Assembly (NCBI GenBank): GCA_015058045.1
Contig: SVDC01000012.1
Coordinates: forward strand, 1-64,000
DNA length: 64,000 bases
Direction: 5' to 3'
From: Cellulosilyticum sp.
GTDB lineage: Bacteria; Bacillota; Clostridia; Lachnospirales; Cellulosilyticaceae
Shown: piece by piece, positions 9,165-18,951 of the stretch
How positions within the stretch are numbered: the first letter of the stretch is position 1
How the letters are laid out: every line of letters begins with the position of its first letter
Position numbers and translations under genes: made by a program
The notes under the pieces: model-generated
Told to the model about the DNA's origin: nothing
Databases searched by the model: none
Seen by the model: the letters and a program-made list of their open reading frames with translations, nothing else

Positions 9165-9220
9165 AGATACAAAGAGCGCATATAAGCATAATTTAATGCC
9201 TATATGCGCTCTTTGTATCT
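9165..9220. terminator. Bidirectional terminator between the kinase-like gene and pgsA
   Basis: A perfect 20-bp inverted repeat (9165-9184 with 9201-9220; core AAAGAGCGCATATA) has a 16-base loop between convergent genes. The T-tract is weak on both strands, so the long stem carries the case. Confidence 0.75.
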
Positions 9221-9249
9221 CATTTATTGTCTTTTATACATTCTCTTAA

Positions 9250-9822
9250 TTATTGTTGCTCTTCAAATACCTTACGATTCTCCCATAGATAAATAAATCC
9301 TGAAATTAATGTGAGGAATAATGAAGCATAAGCTAATAGCATACCTGTCATACTTAATAAGGTACTTTGGATAGGAAGTAAATAAACAATGATTGTAATC
9401 ATCTGTACAACTGTTTTTACTTTTCCCCAGTAATTAGCTGCTAAAACAATATTTTTTCCTGCTGCAATCAAACGAAGACCTGATACCATAAATTCTCTTA
9501 AGATAATAAATACCACAATCCAAGCTGGGAAATTTCCAATTGGTAACAGCCCTTTATTCCCTAAATCCACAATTGCTAATAAAGCAGTTGCAACAAGCAT
9601 CTTATCTGCTAAAGGATCCATAAATTTCCCTAGATTCGTTACTAAATTTAGCTTACGTGCTAAATAGCCATCTAGAAAATCTGTTAGACTTGCAACAATA
9701 AAAATGACAAGACTGATCCATAGTACTACTTCAATAGGTAAGTTAAATGGAATCCAGATAACTCCCATAAACACAAAAACTAAAATAATACGAAGTAAGG
9801 TTAACTTATTCGCTATATTCAT
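9250..9822 (-). CDS. pgsA: CDP-diacylglycerol--glycerol-3-phosphate 3-phosphatidyltransferase
   Basis: The 190-residue integral membrane protein contains the CDP-alcohol phosphotransferase signature D-G-x2-A-R-x8-G-x3-D-x3-D, read as DFLDGYLARKLNLVTNLGKF then MDPLADK (about residues 48-75). It commits CDP-diacylglycerol to phosphatidylglycerol synthesis. Four or more hydrophobic segments are visible. ATG at 9822 lies 7 bases after GGGGAG inside the end of rimO, so the genes overlap by 17 bases and are probably translationally coupled. A rimO-pgsA pair downstream of spoIIIE is common in clostridia. Confidence 0.94.
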   Translation of the reverse strand: MNIANKLTLLRIILVFVFMGVIWIPFNLPIEVVLWISLVIFIVASLTDFLDGYLARKLNLVTNLGKFMDPLADKMLVATALLAIVDLGNKGLLPIGNFPAWIVVFIILREFMVSGLRLIAAGKNIVLAANYWGKVKTVVQMITIIVYLLPIQSTLLSMTGMLLAYASLFLTLISGFIYLWENRKVFEEQQ

Positions 9823-11152
9823 CCACAATCTCCCCAATCAGATCATAATCATTTGCTTCTGTAATACGTACGTCGACAAAATCTCCAGAAATAAGTTCCC
9901 CTGCATATTCTACAAATACTTCACCATCAATATCTGGTGCATCTTGATACGTACGTCCAATATAAACATCTTCATCAGTAATTTTGCCTTCAATAAGCAC
10001 CTTCATCACTTGTCCTACCTTTGCAGCAGTTAATTCTTGAGAGATACCATGTTGAAGTGCCATAATGGCATCACGACGTTTAACTTTTGTTTTTTCATCA
10101 ATTTGATCTTCAAATTTAGCTGCTGGTGTGCCTTCTTCTTGTGAATAAGTAAATACACCTAAACGGTCGAAGCGCATTTCTTTAACAAAGTTATAAAGCA
10201 CATTGAAATCCTCTTCTGTTTCACCTGGGAAACCAACGATTAATGTGGTACGTAATGAAATACCTGGGATTTCTGAACGTAATTTGCCAATACGCTCATG
10301 AAGTTGTGCAAGTGAACTTCTTCTTGCCATACGTTTTAATACTGGATCTGCAGCATGTTGAATTGGAATATCTAAGTATTTACATACTTTTGGATTATTT
10401 TTAATTTCTTCAATAAGCTCATCTGTAATACTTTCTGGATAACAGTATAGTACACGAATCCACTCAATACCTTCAATCTTACCAAGCTCATGAAGTAATT
10501 TTGCAAGAGAAGCATCTTCTAAATCACGGCCATATTCGGTTGTATCTTGTGCAACTAAAATGAGTTCTGATACACCATCTTGTGCAAGTTTTTGAGCTTC
10601 AGCAATGATTTTTTCCATTTTTCTACTTCTGTATTTTCCTCTAAGTTTTGGAATAATACAGTAAGTACAGTGTTTATCACAGCCTTCAGAAATTTTAAGG
10701 TATGCGAAATAACCTGCTGTTGTTAAAATACGTGGCATTTCATCTAACATTTCACGATCAATTAAATCAAAACTTTGTGTACGCAGACCTTTCTGTTCTA
10801 AAATTCCATTTGCAATGTCTACAATTTTATCGTATGAAGTCGTTCCAACAACGGCATCTACTTCTTCAATTTCATTTAAAATTTCTTCTTTGTAACGTTG
10901 TGCCATACATCCTGTTACAATAAGCGCTTTACAGTTACCTGTTTCTTTATATTGTGCCACTTCAAGGATATTTTCAATACTCTCCTTTTTTGCATCTTCA
11001 ATAAAACAACATGTATTAACTACAATAACATCTGCTTTTTGTTCTTCTCCTGTTAAGGTAAATCCTCCTTGGTTTAATAACCCTAACATATGTTCACTAT
11101 CTACTAAATTTTTATCGCATCCAAGGGATACAAATGATACTAAATAATTCAA
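9806..11152 (-). CDS. rimO: Ribosomal protein S12 methylthiotransferase
   Basis: The 448-residue radical-SAM enzyme adds a methylthio group to an Asp of ribosomal protein S12. The N-terminal UPF0004 domain holds cluster cysteines (SLGCDKN, NTCCFI, TGCMAQR), the radical SAM CX3CX2C is CDKHCTYC (near 155-162), and a C-terminal TRAM-like domain follows. LGCDKNLVDSE is characteristic of RimO rather than MiaB/MtaB. The start is TTG at 11152, 7-8 bases after AAAGGAG; no in-frame ATG fits better. Likely cotranscribed with folD upstream and pgsA downstream. Confidence 0.95.
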   Translation of the reverse strand: MNYLVSFVSLGCDKNLVDSEHMLGLLNQGGFTLTGEEQKADVIVVNTCCFIEDAKKESIENILEVAQYKETGNCKALIVTGCMAQRYKEEILNEIEEVDAVVGTTSYDKIVDIANGILEQKGLRTQSFDLIDREMLDEMPRILTTAGYFAYLKISEGCDKHCTYCIIPKLRGKYRSRKMEKIIAEAQKLAQDGVSELILVAQDTTEYGRDLEDASLAKLLHELGKIEGIEWIRVLYCYPESITDELIEEIKNNPKVCKYLDIPIQHAADPVLKRMARRSSLAQLHERIGKLRSEIPGISLRTTLIVGFPGETEEDFNVLYNFVKEMRFDRLGVFTYSQEEGTPAAKFEDQIDEKTKVKRRDAIMALQHGISQELTAAKVGQVMKVLIEGKITDEDVYIGRTYQDAPDIDGEVFVEYAGELISGDFVDVRITEANDYDLIGEIVDEYSE

Positions 11153-11194
11153 AATGCTGCTCCTTTCATTATTACGCTTGGTTCATCTTAAGTT

Positions 11195-12037
11195 TTATTT
11201 ATTTTTAGCAGCAAGCACACAATTATGCATAAGCATTGCAATAGTCATTGGACCTACCCCACCTGGTACAGGTGTAATTCTTGATGCAATACTTTCGCAA
11301 CTTGTAAAATCTACATCTCCACAAAGTTTGCCATTTTCATCACGGTTAATGCCTACATCAATGACAACAGCCCCTTCTTTCAATTGGCTTCCTTGAATCA
11401 TTTTGGCTCTACCTACTGCAGCGACTACAATATCTGCTTGCTTTAAAATCTCGGTTAGGTTTTTTGTCTTAGAGTGACAGATAGTAACTGTACCATGTTC
11501 TTGCAATAAAAGCAAGCTTACTGGTTTACCTACGATATTACTTCTCCCTACTACAACGCAGTTTTTGCCTGCAATTTCTACTTGACTTCTTTTGAGTAGT
11601 TCAATAACACCTGCAGGTGTACAAGAAATAAATCCCGGAAGTCCTGTACATAGCGCACCTACATTTTGTGGATGGAATCCATCTACATCTTTAGAAGGTG
11701 CAATGGCTAAAATCACTTTATTTTCATCAATATGTTTTGGTAGTGGAAGTTGTACTAAAATCCCATGTACTTTTTCATCTTGATTAAGTGTATCGATAAG
11801 TTCAAGAAGGGCTTCTTCTGAAGTTTCTTCTGGTAATTCATAGCTAAATGATTTAATACCCACATATTCACATGCTGTTTTTTTATTACGTACGTAAACT
11901 TGTGAAGCACTATTATCTCCTACTAATACCACTGCTAATCCTGGGAAAATACCTTTTTCCTTTAATGCTACAACTTCTTGCTTAAGTTCATCTTTAATTT
12001 GAGCTGAAATTAATTTACCATCAATAATTTGTACCAT
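11195..12037 (-). CDS. folD: Bifunctional methylenetetrahydrofolate dehydrogenase/cyclohydrolase
   Basis: The 280-residue enzyme interconverts 5,10-methylene-, methenyl- and 10-formyl-tetrahydrofolate using NADP. The substrate-site lysine motif (YVRNKKTACEYVGI, about 48-61), GILVQLPLPKHI, and the cofactor-loop GRSNIVGKPVSLLL with PVPGGVGPMT near the C-terminus are all present. It follows fhs on the same strand, so the two adjacent one-carbon enzymes are likely coexpressed, with the hairpin at 12063-12085 between them. Confidence 0.97.
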   Translation of the reverse strand: MVQIIDGKLISAQIKDELKQEVVALKEKGIFPGLAVVLVGDNSASQVYVRNKKTACEYVGIKSFSYELPEETSEEALLELIDTLNQDEKVHGILVQLPLPKHIDENKVILAIAPSKDVDGFHPQNVGALCTGLPGFISCTPAGVIELLKRSQVEIAGKNCVVVGRSNIVGKPVSLLLLQEHGTVTICHSKTKNLTEILKQADIVVAAVGRAKMIQGSQLKEGAVVIDVGINRDENGKLCGDVDFTSCESIASRITPVPGGVGPMTIAMLMHNCVLAAKNK

Positions 12038-12062
12038 CTTTCTTCCCCTTATCTTTTAAAAT

Positions 12063-12085
12063 CCCTCACCTTGGTTAGGTGAGGG
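12063..12085 (-). other. Intergenic hairpin between fhs and folD
   Basis: The perfect 8-bp stem CCCTCACC/GGTGAGGG with a 7-base loop is followed on the minus strand by ATTTTAAAA. It resembles a weak terminator or a processing/stability element that could lower folD relative to fhs. Confidence 0.5.
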
Positions 12086-12096
12086 GTATAATTTTA

Positions 12097-13767
12097 TTAG
12101 AATAATCCTGTTACAACACCTTGATTGTTAATATCAATGGCTTCTGCTGCTGGTTTTTTAGGTAAACCTGGCATAGTCATCACATTACCTGTTAAGGCAA
12201 CGATAAAACCAGCTCCTGCTGATATTCTAATTTCTCTTATAGTGGTTGTAAAGCCCTGTGGTCTTCCAAGGCTACTTGCATCATCAGAAAATGAATACTG
12301 ATTTTTAGCCATACATACTGGTAAATATTCTAAACCAAGTGCCTTAATTTTAGCAAGTTCTTTAAGTGCATTTGGTTCAAAAATCACATCATTAGCACCA
12401 TAAATTGTGGTTGCAATTTTTCTAATTTTTTCTTCTGTACTTAAATCATCTGCGTAAAGTGGTGCAAAGCGACTTTCTTCTTCCTCTAAAACAGATAAAA
12501 CTTCCTGTGCCAAACCTTGTCCACCTTTGCCACCTTCAGCCCAAACATTGGCTACTGCAAAACGGCAACCTTTTTCTTCACATACTGTTTTGACAAAGTC
12601 TAATTCCGCTTGTGTATCACTTACAAAAGCATTTAATGTTACCACCACTGGCACACCAAAGGTCTGTACATTTTCAATATGTTTTTCAAGATTACAAATT
12701 CCTGCTTTAAGTGCTTCTAAATTCTCTGCTTGTAGATTGGCTTTGGCTACACCACCGTTGTATTTAAGTGCACGAATGGTTGTTACTAAAACAACAGCAT
12801 CTGGCTTCAATCCAGCTTTACGACATTTAATATCAAAGAACTTTTCTGCACCTAAATCTGCACCAAAGCCTGCTTCTGTAATAACAATGTCTCCTAATTT
12901 TAAAGCTAAATCTGTAGCAATTACACTATTACATCCATGTGCAATATTAGCAAATGGTCCACCATGCATAATAACAGGTGTATTTTCTAATGTTTGAACA
13001 AGGTTTGGTTTAATCGCATCCTTTAATAAAGTTGTCATAGCCCCTTGTGCATTAAGGTCTCCTGCTGTTACAGGTTCACCTTTTGTATTATATGCCACAA
13101 TAATTTGGCTAATTTTTTGTTTTAGATCTTCAAGACTTGTTGCTAAACATAAGATGGCCATAATCTCAGATGCTACCGTAATCATAAAACCATCTTGTCT
13201 AGGTACGCCATTTAAAGAACCACCAAGACCTACTACAATCTCTCTTAAAGCACGGTCATTCATATCCACACAACGTTTCCAAGTAATAGTACGTACATCA
13301 ATATCTAAATCATTACCTTGATGAATATGATTATCTAGCATAGCTGCAAGTAAATTATTTGCTGCGCCGATGGCATGAATATCTCCTGTAAAGTGAAGAT
13401 TGATGTCTTCCATTGGTACAACTTGTGCATAACCACCACCAGCTGCACCTCCTTTAATACCCATACATGGCCCTAAAGAAGGTTCTCTAAGTGCAATAAT
13501 CGTATTCTTACCTAATCCACATAACGCCTGACCCAGCCCCACTGTTACAGTTGTTTTACCTTCACCTGCTGGTGTTGGATTCGTTGCTGTCACTAGTACA
13601 AGCTTACCATTTGGCTTGTCTTTGACTTTTTCAATGAGTTCATAAGAAAGCTTTGCTTTATATTTTCCATAAAGCTCTAAATCATCTGCATTAATACCCG
13701 CTCTTTCTGCAACTTCCGTAATTGGAATCATCAGTGCTTCTTGAGCAATTTGAATATCTGTCTTCAT
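12097..13767 (-). CDS. fhs: Formate--tetrahydrofolate ligase
   Basis: The 556-residue ATP-dependent ligase makes 10-formyl-tetrahydrofolate from formate. It has the P-loop ([10 protein letters not shown], near 64-73), [20 protein letters not shown] and GMMTIPGLP-like C-terminal residues ([12 protein letters not shown]). Full length for the family. ATG at 13767 follows AAAGGAG. It sits 23 bases after the spoIIIE stop and is followed by folD. With folD it supplies formyl groups for purine and fMet synthesis; Fhs is also the entry step of the acetogenic methyl branch, but nothing else from that pathway is in the window. Confidence 0.97.
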   Translation of the reverse strand: MKTDIQIAQEALMIPITEVAERAGINADDLELYGKYKAKLSYELIEKVKDKPNGKLVLVTATNPTPAGEGKTTVTVGLGQALCGLGKNTIIALREPSLGPCMGIKGGAAGGGYAQVVPMEDINLHFTGDIHAIGAANNLLAAMLDNHIHQGNDLDIDVRTITWKRCVDMNDRALREIVVGLGGSLNGVPRQDGFMITVASEIMAILCLATSLEDLKQKISQIIVAYNTKGEPVTAGDLNAQGAMTTLLKDAIKPNLVQTLENTPVIMHGGPFANIAHGCNSVIATDLALKLGDIVITEAGFGADLGAEKFFDIKCRKAGLKPDAVVLVTTIRALKYNGGVAKANLQAENLEALKAGICNLEKHIENVQTFGVPVVVTLNAFVSDTQAELDFVKTVCEEKGCRFAVANVWAEGGKGGQGLAQEVLSVLEEEESRFAPLYADDLSTEEKIRKIATTIYGANDVIFEPNALKELAKIKALGLEYLPVCMAKNQYSFSDDASSLGRPQGFTTTIREIRISAGAGFIVALTGNVMTMPGLPKKPAAEAIDINNQGVVTGLF

Positions 13768-13790
13768 ATTAAACTCCTTTTATTCAATAT

Positions 13791-16124
13791 TTATAAGACC
13801 CTTCTAGGTTTACTTCCTTCATCTGGTCCTACGATTCCTCTAGCTTCTAGTGCATCCATTAATCTTGCTGCACGATTAAAACCAATTCTAAAATAACGTT
13901 GTAACATAGAAATTGAAAGTTTTTCTTTATCTGCTGCAAAAGCAACTGCCTTTTCTAATAACTCATCTGTTTCATTATCTGCATCTAACTGCACTGGTGA
14001 TGCAGCATTTTCCATACTTTCCATAACAGACTCTTCATAGTCTGTGCGGTCTGTTTTAATGGTATTAACAATACTTTCAACTTCAGCATCTGAAATAAAT
14101 GCACCTTGAATACGAATTGGTTTAGATTCACCTACTGGATAGAATAGCATATCTCCTTTTCCTAAAAGCTTCTCTGCACCAACCATATCTAAAATGGTAC
14201 GAGAATCAGTTCCTGAAGATACCGCAAAAGCAAGTCTTGATGGAATATTCGCTTTAATAACACCTGTAATGACATCAACTGATGGACGTTGTGTTGCAAT
14301 GACTAAGTGAATGCCTGCCGCTCTGGCCATCTGTGCTAACCTACAAATAGCATCTTCTACTTCTTTAGCACCGGTCATCATTAAATCTGCTAACTCATCA
14401 ATAATAATAACAATCTGCGGCAATCTTTGCTGCTCATCGACTTGCTTCTCATTATATCCCTTCATATCCCTTACATTATTTTCTGCAAACAGATTATAAC
14501 GTCTGGTCATCTCATTAACTGCCCAGAATAAGGCCCCTGCTGCTTTCTTAGGGTCTGTTACAACTGGAATAAGCAAATGTGGAATTCCGTTATACACACT
14601 TAACTCAACCACTTTAGGATCAATCATAATGAGTCGTACTTCTTGTGGGGAAGCTTTATAAATAATACTTGTAATTAATGTGTTAATACAAACACTTTTC
14701 CCGGAGCCTGTAGCTCCAGCAATGAGCATATGAGGCATTTTACCAATATCAGCTATAATAGGCTTTCCTGCAATATCTTTTCCTAGTGCAAAAGCTAATT
14801 TAGAAGGAAATGCTAAGAAACGATCTGTGTCGATTACATCTCTTAGATACACAATTTCACTTGTTGCATTAGCCACCTCAATACCAACGGCTGCTTTACC
14901 TGGAATAGGTGCCTCAATACGAATATTCGGTGCTGCTAAGTTTAGAGCAATATCGTCTGCAAGGTTCACAATCTTACTTACCTTTACGCCTTGTTTTGGT
15001 TGTAACTCATAACGTGTTACAGAAGGTCCTCTATGTATCTGTGTGACCTTTGCTTCTACACCAAAACTTGCTAATGTTTCTTCTAACTTACGTGCATTAG
15101 TTAAAGACTTCTTAGAAGCTTCTTTATCTTGCTGCATCACTACCTTTTTTAGAAGTGAAACAGGTGGAATATGATAAACTGGAACTTGCTCCATTGTAGT
15201 ATCTAGAATCTTAGGTGCCGACTGAACCACTTCCTCGTGCGTCAACTTTTTAGTTGGCGGATGACTCGTATGTGTTATATCATCCTCTTCATTGGTATTT
15301 AACTGAGCTATCGTCCTTTCCTCTTTATAACTTGTCCCATCAAAGAATGGTATGTTTACTTCTTCCTCTTCTTGAATTGGGCTCATCAATTCTAAAGGTA
15401 CAGTCTCATCTTGCTCTATTGAGACAAAATCCACCTCTGAGACTTCTTGTTTAATCATGTTGGTCTTTTCTCTTTTAGGAGATGTCTTTTTTGCTAAATG
15501 TTGTACCTTCTTAGCTTCTGCATATCTTGCCTTCATTTGGCTCATGACATCTCCAAATTTTTCATGGAGCCATGAAAAAATAGGGAATTGTGTCACTAAA
15601 AGAATCCAAATACCATATAAAATCCCAAGTAAAATATAAGTACCATAAATTCCTATTAGTTTTAAAAGTCCATATCCAATCAGCGCACCAACATACCCAC
15701 CATTTTGCCAGCTCGCTTCAGCTACATACGTTAAGCTGCCTAATGAGATGCTTGTATCATCCCCATAGCTTAATAAATGGAAAAATACCATTAACATAAT
15801 CGTAAATTCCCCACCATACACTAGTAATCTGAAAAGCTTGTCTAAACGTCCTTGCATATAAAATATACCTAGTACCATGGCACCTACAGGTATGATATAT
15901 CCTCCTATTCCAAAGCCTCCAATAAAAATACTTCTTAAAAATTGTCCAAATAATCCTGATTTAGTAGAAAAGATTCCTATTATAACAAGTAATCCTATAC
16001 CAATCATGGCTAAACCGACAATTTCTTTTGATACAGATGGTGACAAAGGTTCGGAACGTTTTTTAGTACTTGTATTCTTTGCTTTTCTTTTAGTGCTTTT
16101 TCTTTTTCCTTCTCCTTTATTCAT
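13791..16124 (-). CDS. spoIIIE: DNA translocase FtsK/SpoIIIE
   Basis: From the chosen start the protein has about 777 residues. It has four hydrophobic segments in the first 200 residues, an acidic linker, an alpha/beta motor with Walker A GATGSGKS (near 470) and Walker [13 protein letters not shown] (near 570), and a C-terminal winged-helix gamma domain ([21 protein letters not shown]) that reads polar DNA sequences. It pumps chromosomal DNA through the division or sporulation septum. I chose ATG at 16124 (MNKGEGKRK) with AGGGG 11 bases upstream; an in-frame ATG at 16229 lacks a Shine-Dalgarno. It follows ylzJ, as in Bacillus. Confidence 0.95.
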   Translation of the reverse strand: MNKGEGKRKSTKRKAKNTSTKKRSEPLSPSVSKEIVGLAMIGIGLLVIIGIFSTKSGLFGQFLRSIFIGGFGIGGYIIPVGAMVLGIFYMQGRLDKLFRLLVYGGEFTIMLMVFFHLLSYGDDTSISLGSLTYVAEASWQNGGYVGALIGYGLLKLIGIYGTYILLGILYGIWILLVTQFPIFSWLHEKFGDVMSQMKARYAEAKKVQHLAKKTSPKREKTNMIKQEVSEVDFVSIEQDETVPLELMSPIQEEEEVNIPFFDGTSYKEERTIAQLNTNEEDDITHTSHPPTKKLTHEEVVQSAPKILDTTMEQVPVYHIPPVSLLKKVVMQQDKEASKKSLTNARKLEETLASFGVEAKVTQIHRGPSVTRYELQPKQGVKVSKIVNLADDIALNLAAPNIRIEAPIPGKAAVGIEVANATSEIVYLRDVIDTDRFLAFPSKLAFALGKDIAGKPIIADIGKMPHMLIAGATGSGKSVCINTLITSIIYKASPQEVRLIMIDPKVVELSVYNGIPHLLIPVVTDPKKAAGALFWAVNEMTRRYNLFAENNVRDMKGYNEKQVDEQQRLPQIVIIIDELADLMMTGAKEVEDAICRLAQMARAAGIHLVIATQRPSVDVITGVIKANIPSRLAFAVSSGTDSRTILDMVGAEKLLGKGDMLFYPVGESKPIRIQGAFISDAEVESIVNTIKTDRTDYEESVMESMENAASPVQLDADNETDELLEKAVAFAADKEKLSISMLQRYFRIGFNRAARLMDALEARGIVGPDEGSKPRRVL

Positions 16125-16244
16125 TTGTAAATTAACCCCTTTATTTATCTCTTTATCTTCATATTCTAGGTTATTTATTGGTGTTAAATAATCACCTAAA
16201 ATTGAAAATAGATGTATGTTTTTATACATACATCTATTATTATA

Positions 16245-16457
16245 TCATTGACCACTCTGTTTGATAAGGGCATTTTCAAGTAATTTACCCGGCTGCAATT
16301 CTGGTTTTAAAAAATCTTGAGGATTAGTTGAATAGACACGTTCTAAAACATAACCCGCTTCTGTCTTACATGCTAATACCTCGTAGCCCATATATTCTAA
16401 CTGAGTATATTCTACAGGAAGTTCTAATCCATATATGGGTGCAATTGAATACATCAT
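16245..16457 (-). CDS. ylzJ: YlzJ-like family protein
   Basis: This 70-residue protein begins [17 protein letters not shown] and overlaps the end of tepA by 4 bases (ATGA). Size, position between tepA and spoIIIE, and the opening motif agree with the YlzJ family of Firmicutes, whose function is unknown. No membrane segment or signal peptide is visible. Confidence 0.8.
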   Translation of the reverse strand: MMYSIAPIYGLELPVEYTQLEYMGYEVLACKTEAGYVLERVYSTNPQDFLKPELQPGKLLENALIKQSGQ

Positions 16458-17236
16458 ATCTGATTGCCTACTTCCTTCTGTTCGTCATTGCCTATTAGTT
16501 CATGTAATTTATCCATTGCAGCTTTTAATCCACCCACTTCATCAATAATCTTTTCTTCAACCGCTTGTTGACCTACTAAAACGGTACCCACATCCATGGC
16601 TAATTTACCTGTCGCAAGCATAAGCTCCCTAAAGCGGTCACTTGATATCTTGGAATGACTTTCCACAAACTCTATAATACGTTCTTGCATTTGATCAAAA
16701 AACTCAAATGCTTGTGATACGCCAATGACTGTACCATTCATACGTACAGGATGAATCGTCATACTAGCAGTTTGTGTAATAAATGAATAGTCACTAGACA
16801 CTGAAATAGGTATACCAATAGAATGTGCACCTCCTAATACTAAAGATACTGTTGGTTTGTTAATAGAAGCAATAAGTTCTGCTAAAGCAAGACCTGCTTC
16901 TACATCCCCACCTACAGTATTGAGTATAATAAGCACACCTTTAATTTTAGGATCTTCACAAATCCCAACGATTTGTGGAATTAAATGTTCATACTTAGTC
17001 GTTTTATTTTGAGGTGGCAAACTCATATGCCCCTCTACTTGACCAATTATTGTAAGACAATGAATGCAACTTTGTACGTCTTTTCCTGGCGTAGAAAGCT
17101 GTCCAAATTCCTTAATATTATTCGTTACATCTGCTTCATTAAGAGGTGGAGATTGAGGGGGTGTAGAAGGTGGTACAGCTGAGGGTGGATTTTCGGATTT
17201 ATTCAAAAAAACATGAGGTATGTTTTGCTCTTTCAT
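16454..17236 (-). CDS. tepA: ClpP-family serine protease TepA
   Basis: The roughly 260-residue protein contains a ClpP/crotonase-fold core with the nucleophile Ser in GGAHSIG (near 137) and the histidine in MTIHPVR (near 161), plus the oxyanion-loop-type [19 protein letters not shown] proline-rich N-terminal tail precedes it. TepA (YmfB) in Bacillus was linked to degradation of exported proteins and signal peptides. I chose ATG at 17236 after GAGAGGAGTAAAAAG; an upstream in-frame start at 17293 has no good Shine-Dalgarno. It overlaps ylzJ by 4 bases and lies downstream of dapG. Confidence 0.88.
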   Translation of the reverse strand: MKEQNIPHVFLNKSENPPSAVPPSTPPQSPPLNEADVTNNIKEFGQLSTPGKDVQSCIHCLTIIGQVEGHMSLPPQNKTTKYEHLIPQIVGICEDPKIKGVLIILNTVGGDVEAGLALAELIASINKPTVSLVLGGAHSIGIPISVSSDYSFITQTASMTIHPVRMNGTVIGVSQAFEFFDQMQERIIEFVESHSKISSDRFRELMLATGKLAMDVGTVLVGQQAVEEKIIDEVGGLKAAMDKLHELIGNDEQKEVGNQI

Positions 17237-17337
17237 CTTTTTACTCCTCTCTACGATTTCATGTTTAGTATGTAAAAAGATAAAAGGATTCATACCTCAT
17301 TTATAAATTTTTCTATAGAATTGTTTGGTGTCTGAAG

Positions 17338-18537
17338 TTACAAACGAAATTCGTCATGTAAGGCACCAATTGCTTTAGACACATATTTTTCTTCAATTAA
17401 ACAGGCAATGGTCGTAAGAGAATCCGCTGTCTGGTAGATTTCAATATGCTCTTTATTAAGTGCATAAACAATACGTGCCATAACCCCTGGTACACCAGTC
17501 ATACGTTCACCAATAACTGTTACCTTTGCACAATTTGGTACGATTTCATACTTATAACCTTTACTTGTTAGTAATTGACATAGCGCTTTTTCATCTACTT
17601 CATCTACTGTAAAAAGGGCCTCATGAGGAAATATATTAATAAGATCAATACTAATTCCAGCATCTGCAATAGCACTTAATAGATTTTCTCCCTTACCATA
17701 TGGTTCATGAATGGTAAATTGCGTACGGTGATAACGATGTGCTACACTTGTAATCACTTTTTGATGTTTATCTTTATCAACCAGATTTTCTACATTTGAT
17801 AAAATATAAGTTCCTGGTTCATCTGAGAAGGTATTCTTAATCACAAGTGGAATATTAGCTCTCATAGCATATTCTACAGCTCTTGGATGAATAACTTTTG
17901 CACCACTATCTGCCATTTGGAAAACTTCCATATAACTAATAGCTGGTATAATTTTAGCTTTTTCACAAACATTTGGATCCGCAGTCATAATACCATCTAC
18001 ATCTGTGAAGATTTCGATACGTTCTGCCTTCACACTAGCCCCTAACATGGCTGCTGAAGTATCACTTCCACCTCTACCTAATGTGGTAATTTCGCCATCT
18101 AATGTCATACCCTGAAATCCTGCAACAACTGGAATCATACCTTCTTCTAATGTTGCTAAAAGTGCTTCAGGTCTAGCAGAAAGTAAATCTGCTTTTTGAT
18201 GGTAAGCATCTGTTATAATACCTGCTTGCCCTCCTGTAAACGCTTTGGCCACAATACCATCTTGTGCAAGTAAAGTTGTCATAATAACTGCAGAAATAAT
18301 CTCTCCACAAGATAATAATAAGTCATAAGAATGTGGTGTCATTTCTCCAGCATGATTGTTTACAAAATCAATCAAAGTATCTGTTGCATAAGGTGCACCT
18401 TTTCTACCAATTGCTGATACAACAACAACTGGTTTATATCCATCTGCTATTGCTTTTTTTATCTTTTGAACAACTTGCTTTCTACTTTCTGGAGTAGCAA
18501 CGGATGTTCCACCAAATTTTTGAACAATGATGCGCAT
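17338..18537 (-). CDS. dapG: Aspartate kinase
   Basis: The 399-residue enzyme phosphorylates aspartate at the head of the lysine/diaminopimelate/threonine pathway. The N-terminus IIVQKFGGTSVATPE and the FTDVDGIMTADP block mark the kinase domain; the C-terminal third has ACT-type regulatory sequence (VTVIGERMTGVPGVMARIVYAL), so feedback control is expected. ATG at 18537 lies 9 bases after AAAGGA. I use dapG because of synteny with the Bacillus dapG-dapA-rnjB-tepA-ylzJ-spoIIIE block; dapA and rnjB are absent here. Its sporulation use would be for dipicolinate and cortex DAP. Confidence 0.93.
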   Translation of the reverse strand: MRIIVQKFGGTSVATPESRKQVVQKIKKAIADGYKPVVVVSAIGRKGAPYATDTLIDFVNNHAGEMTPHSYDLLLSCGEIISAVIMTTLLAQDGIVAKAFTGGQAGIITDAYHQKADLLSARPEALLATLEEGMIPVVAGFQGMTLDGEITTLGRGGSDTSAAMLGASVKAERIEIFTDVDGIMTADPNVCEKAKIIPAISYMEVFQMADSGAKVIHPRAVEYAMRANIPLVIKNTFSDEPGTYILSNVENLVDKDKHQKVITSVAHRYHRTQFTIHEPYGKGENLLSAIADAGISIDLINIFPHEALFTVDEVDEKALCQLLTSKGYKYEIVPNCAKVTVIGERMTGVPGVMARIVYALNKEHIEIYQTADSLTTIACLIEEKYVSKAIGALHDEFRL

Positions 18538-18618
18538 TTCATGATGTCCTTTCAAAATAAGTTTTTTACTTCTATATAATAAATATTCCTTCAAACTAGA
18601 AGTTGTGCCAGTAATTAG

Positions 18619-18864
18619 TTATTTTCCCATATAAACTTCTAAAGCTCTTGCAAGTTGATCTGGGCAAGATGTTCCCTTACCTCTACAATCAATTCCCTTT
18701 AATTTAGAAACAGCCTCTTCCACACTAAGCCCTTTTACTAAAGCAGCAACACCCAGTGCATTTCCTGGACAGCCCCTTACAAAGGCTACTTCTTGAACAA
18801 ATCCCTCTTTTACTTCAAAATGAATCTCCGATGCACATACACCAGTTGGTTTGTAAATTTCCAT
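18619..18864 (-). CDS. TSCPD domain protein (TIGR03905-type)
   Basis: The 81-residue protein carries cysteine motifs VCASEI, RGCPGNA and GTSCPDQLA, the last being the TSCPD signature. Small stand-alone TSCPD proteins are common in clostridia; the domain also ends some class II ribonucleotide reductases. Function unknown, possibly metal or thiol related (inference from the conserved cysteines). I chose ATG at 18864 after GGAGGGAGACAA, dropping a 40-residue upstream extension that runs through the promoter. It may be cotranscribed with dapG. Confidence 0.82.
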   Translation of the reverse strand: MEIYKPTGVCASEIHFEVKEGFVQEVAFVRGCPGNALGVAALVKGLSVEEAVSKLKGIDCRGKGTSCPDQLARALEVYMGK

Positions 18865-18904
18865 TTGTCTCCCTCCATCAGTCTGTGATATGATAATCTT
18901 TAGT

Positions 18905-18932
18905 ATTATAGCATAGGAAATCAGATTTACAA
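18905..18932 (-). promoter_or_regulatory. Probable sigma-A promoter of the TSCPD gene
   Basis: On the minus strand TTGTAA (18927-18932), a 16-base spacer and TATAAT (18905-18910) lie about 40 bases before the start codon, in the divergent region shared with the NA37 gene. Confidence 0.65.
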
Positions 18933-18951
18933 ATATAAAGGATGATGATTC

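Noticed and set aside
12527..12997. 156-codon plus-strand frame opposite fhs
   Set aside because: It overlaps a clear fhs gene entirely and has no initiation signal.
13768..13790. THF riboswitch in front of fhs
   Set aside because: Only 23 bases separate fhs from spoIIIE.
18538..18618. Lysine riboswitch in front of dapG
   Set aside because: The gap is about 80 bases and shows no lysine-aptamer elements.
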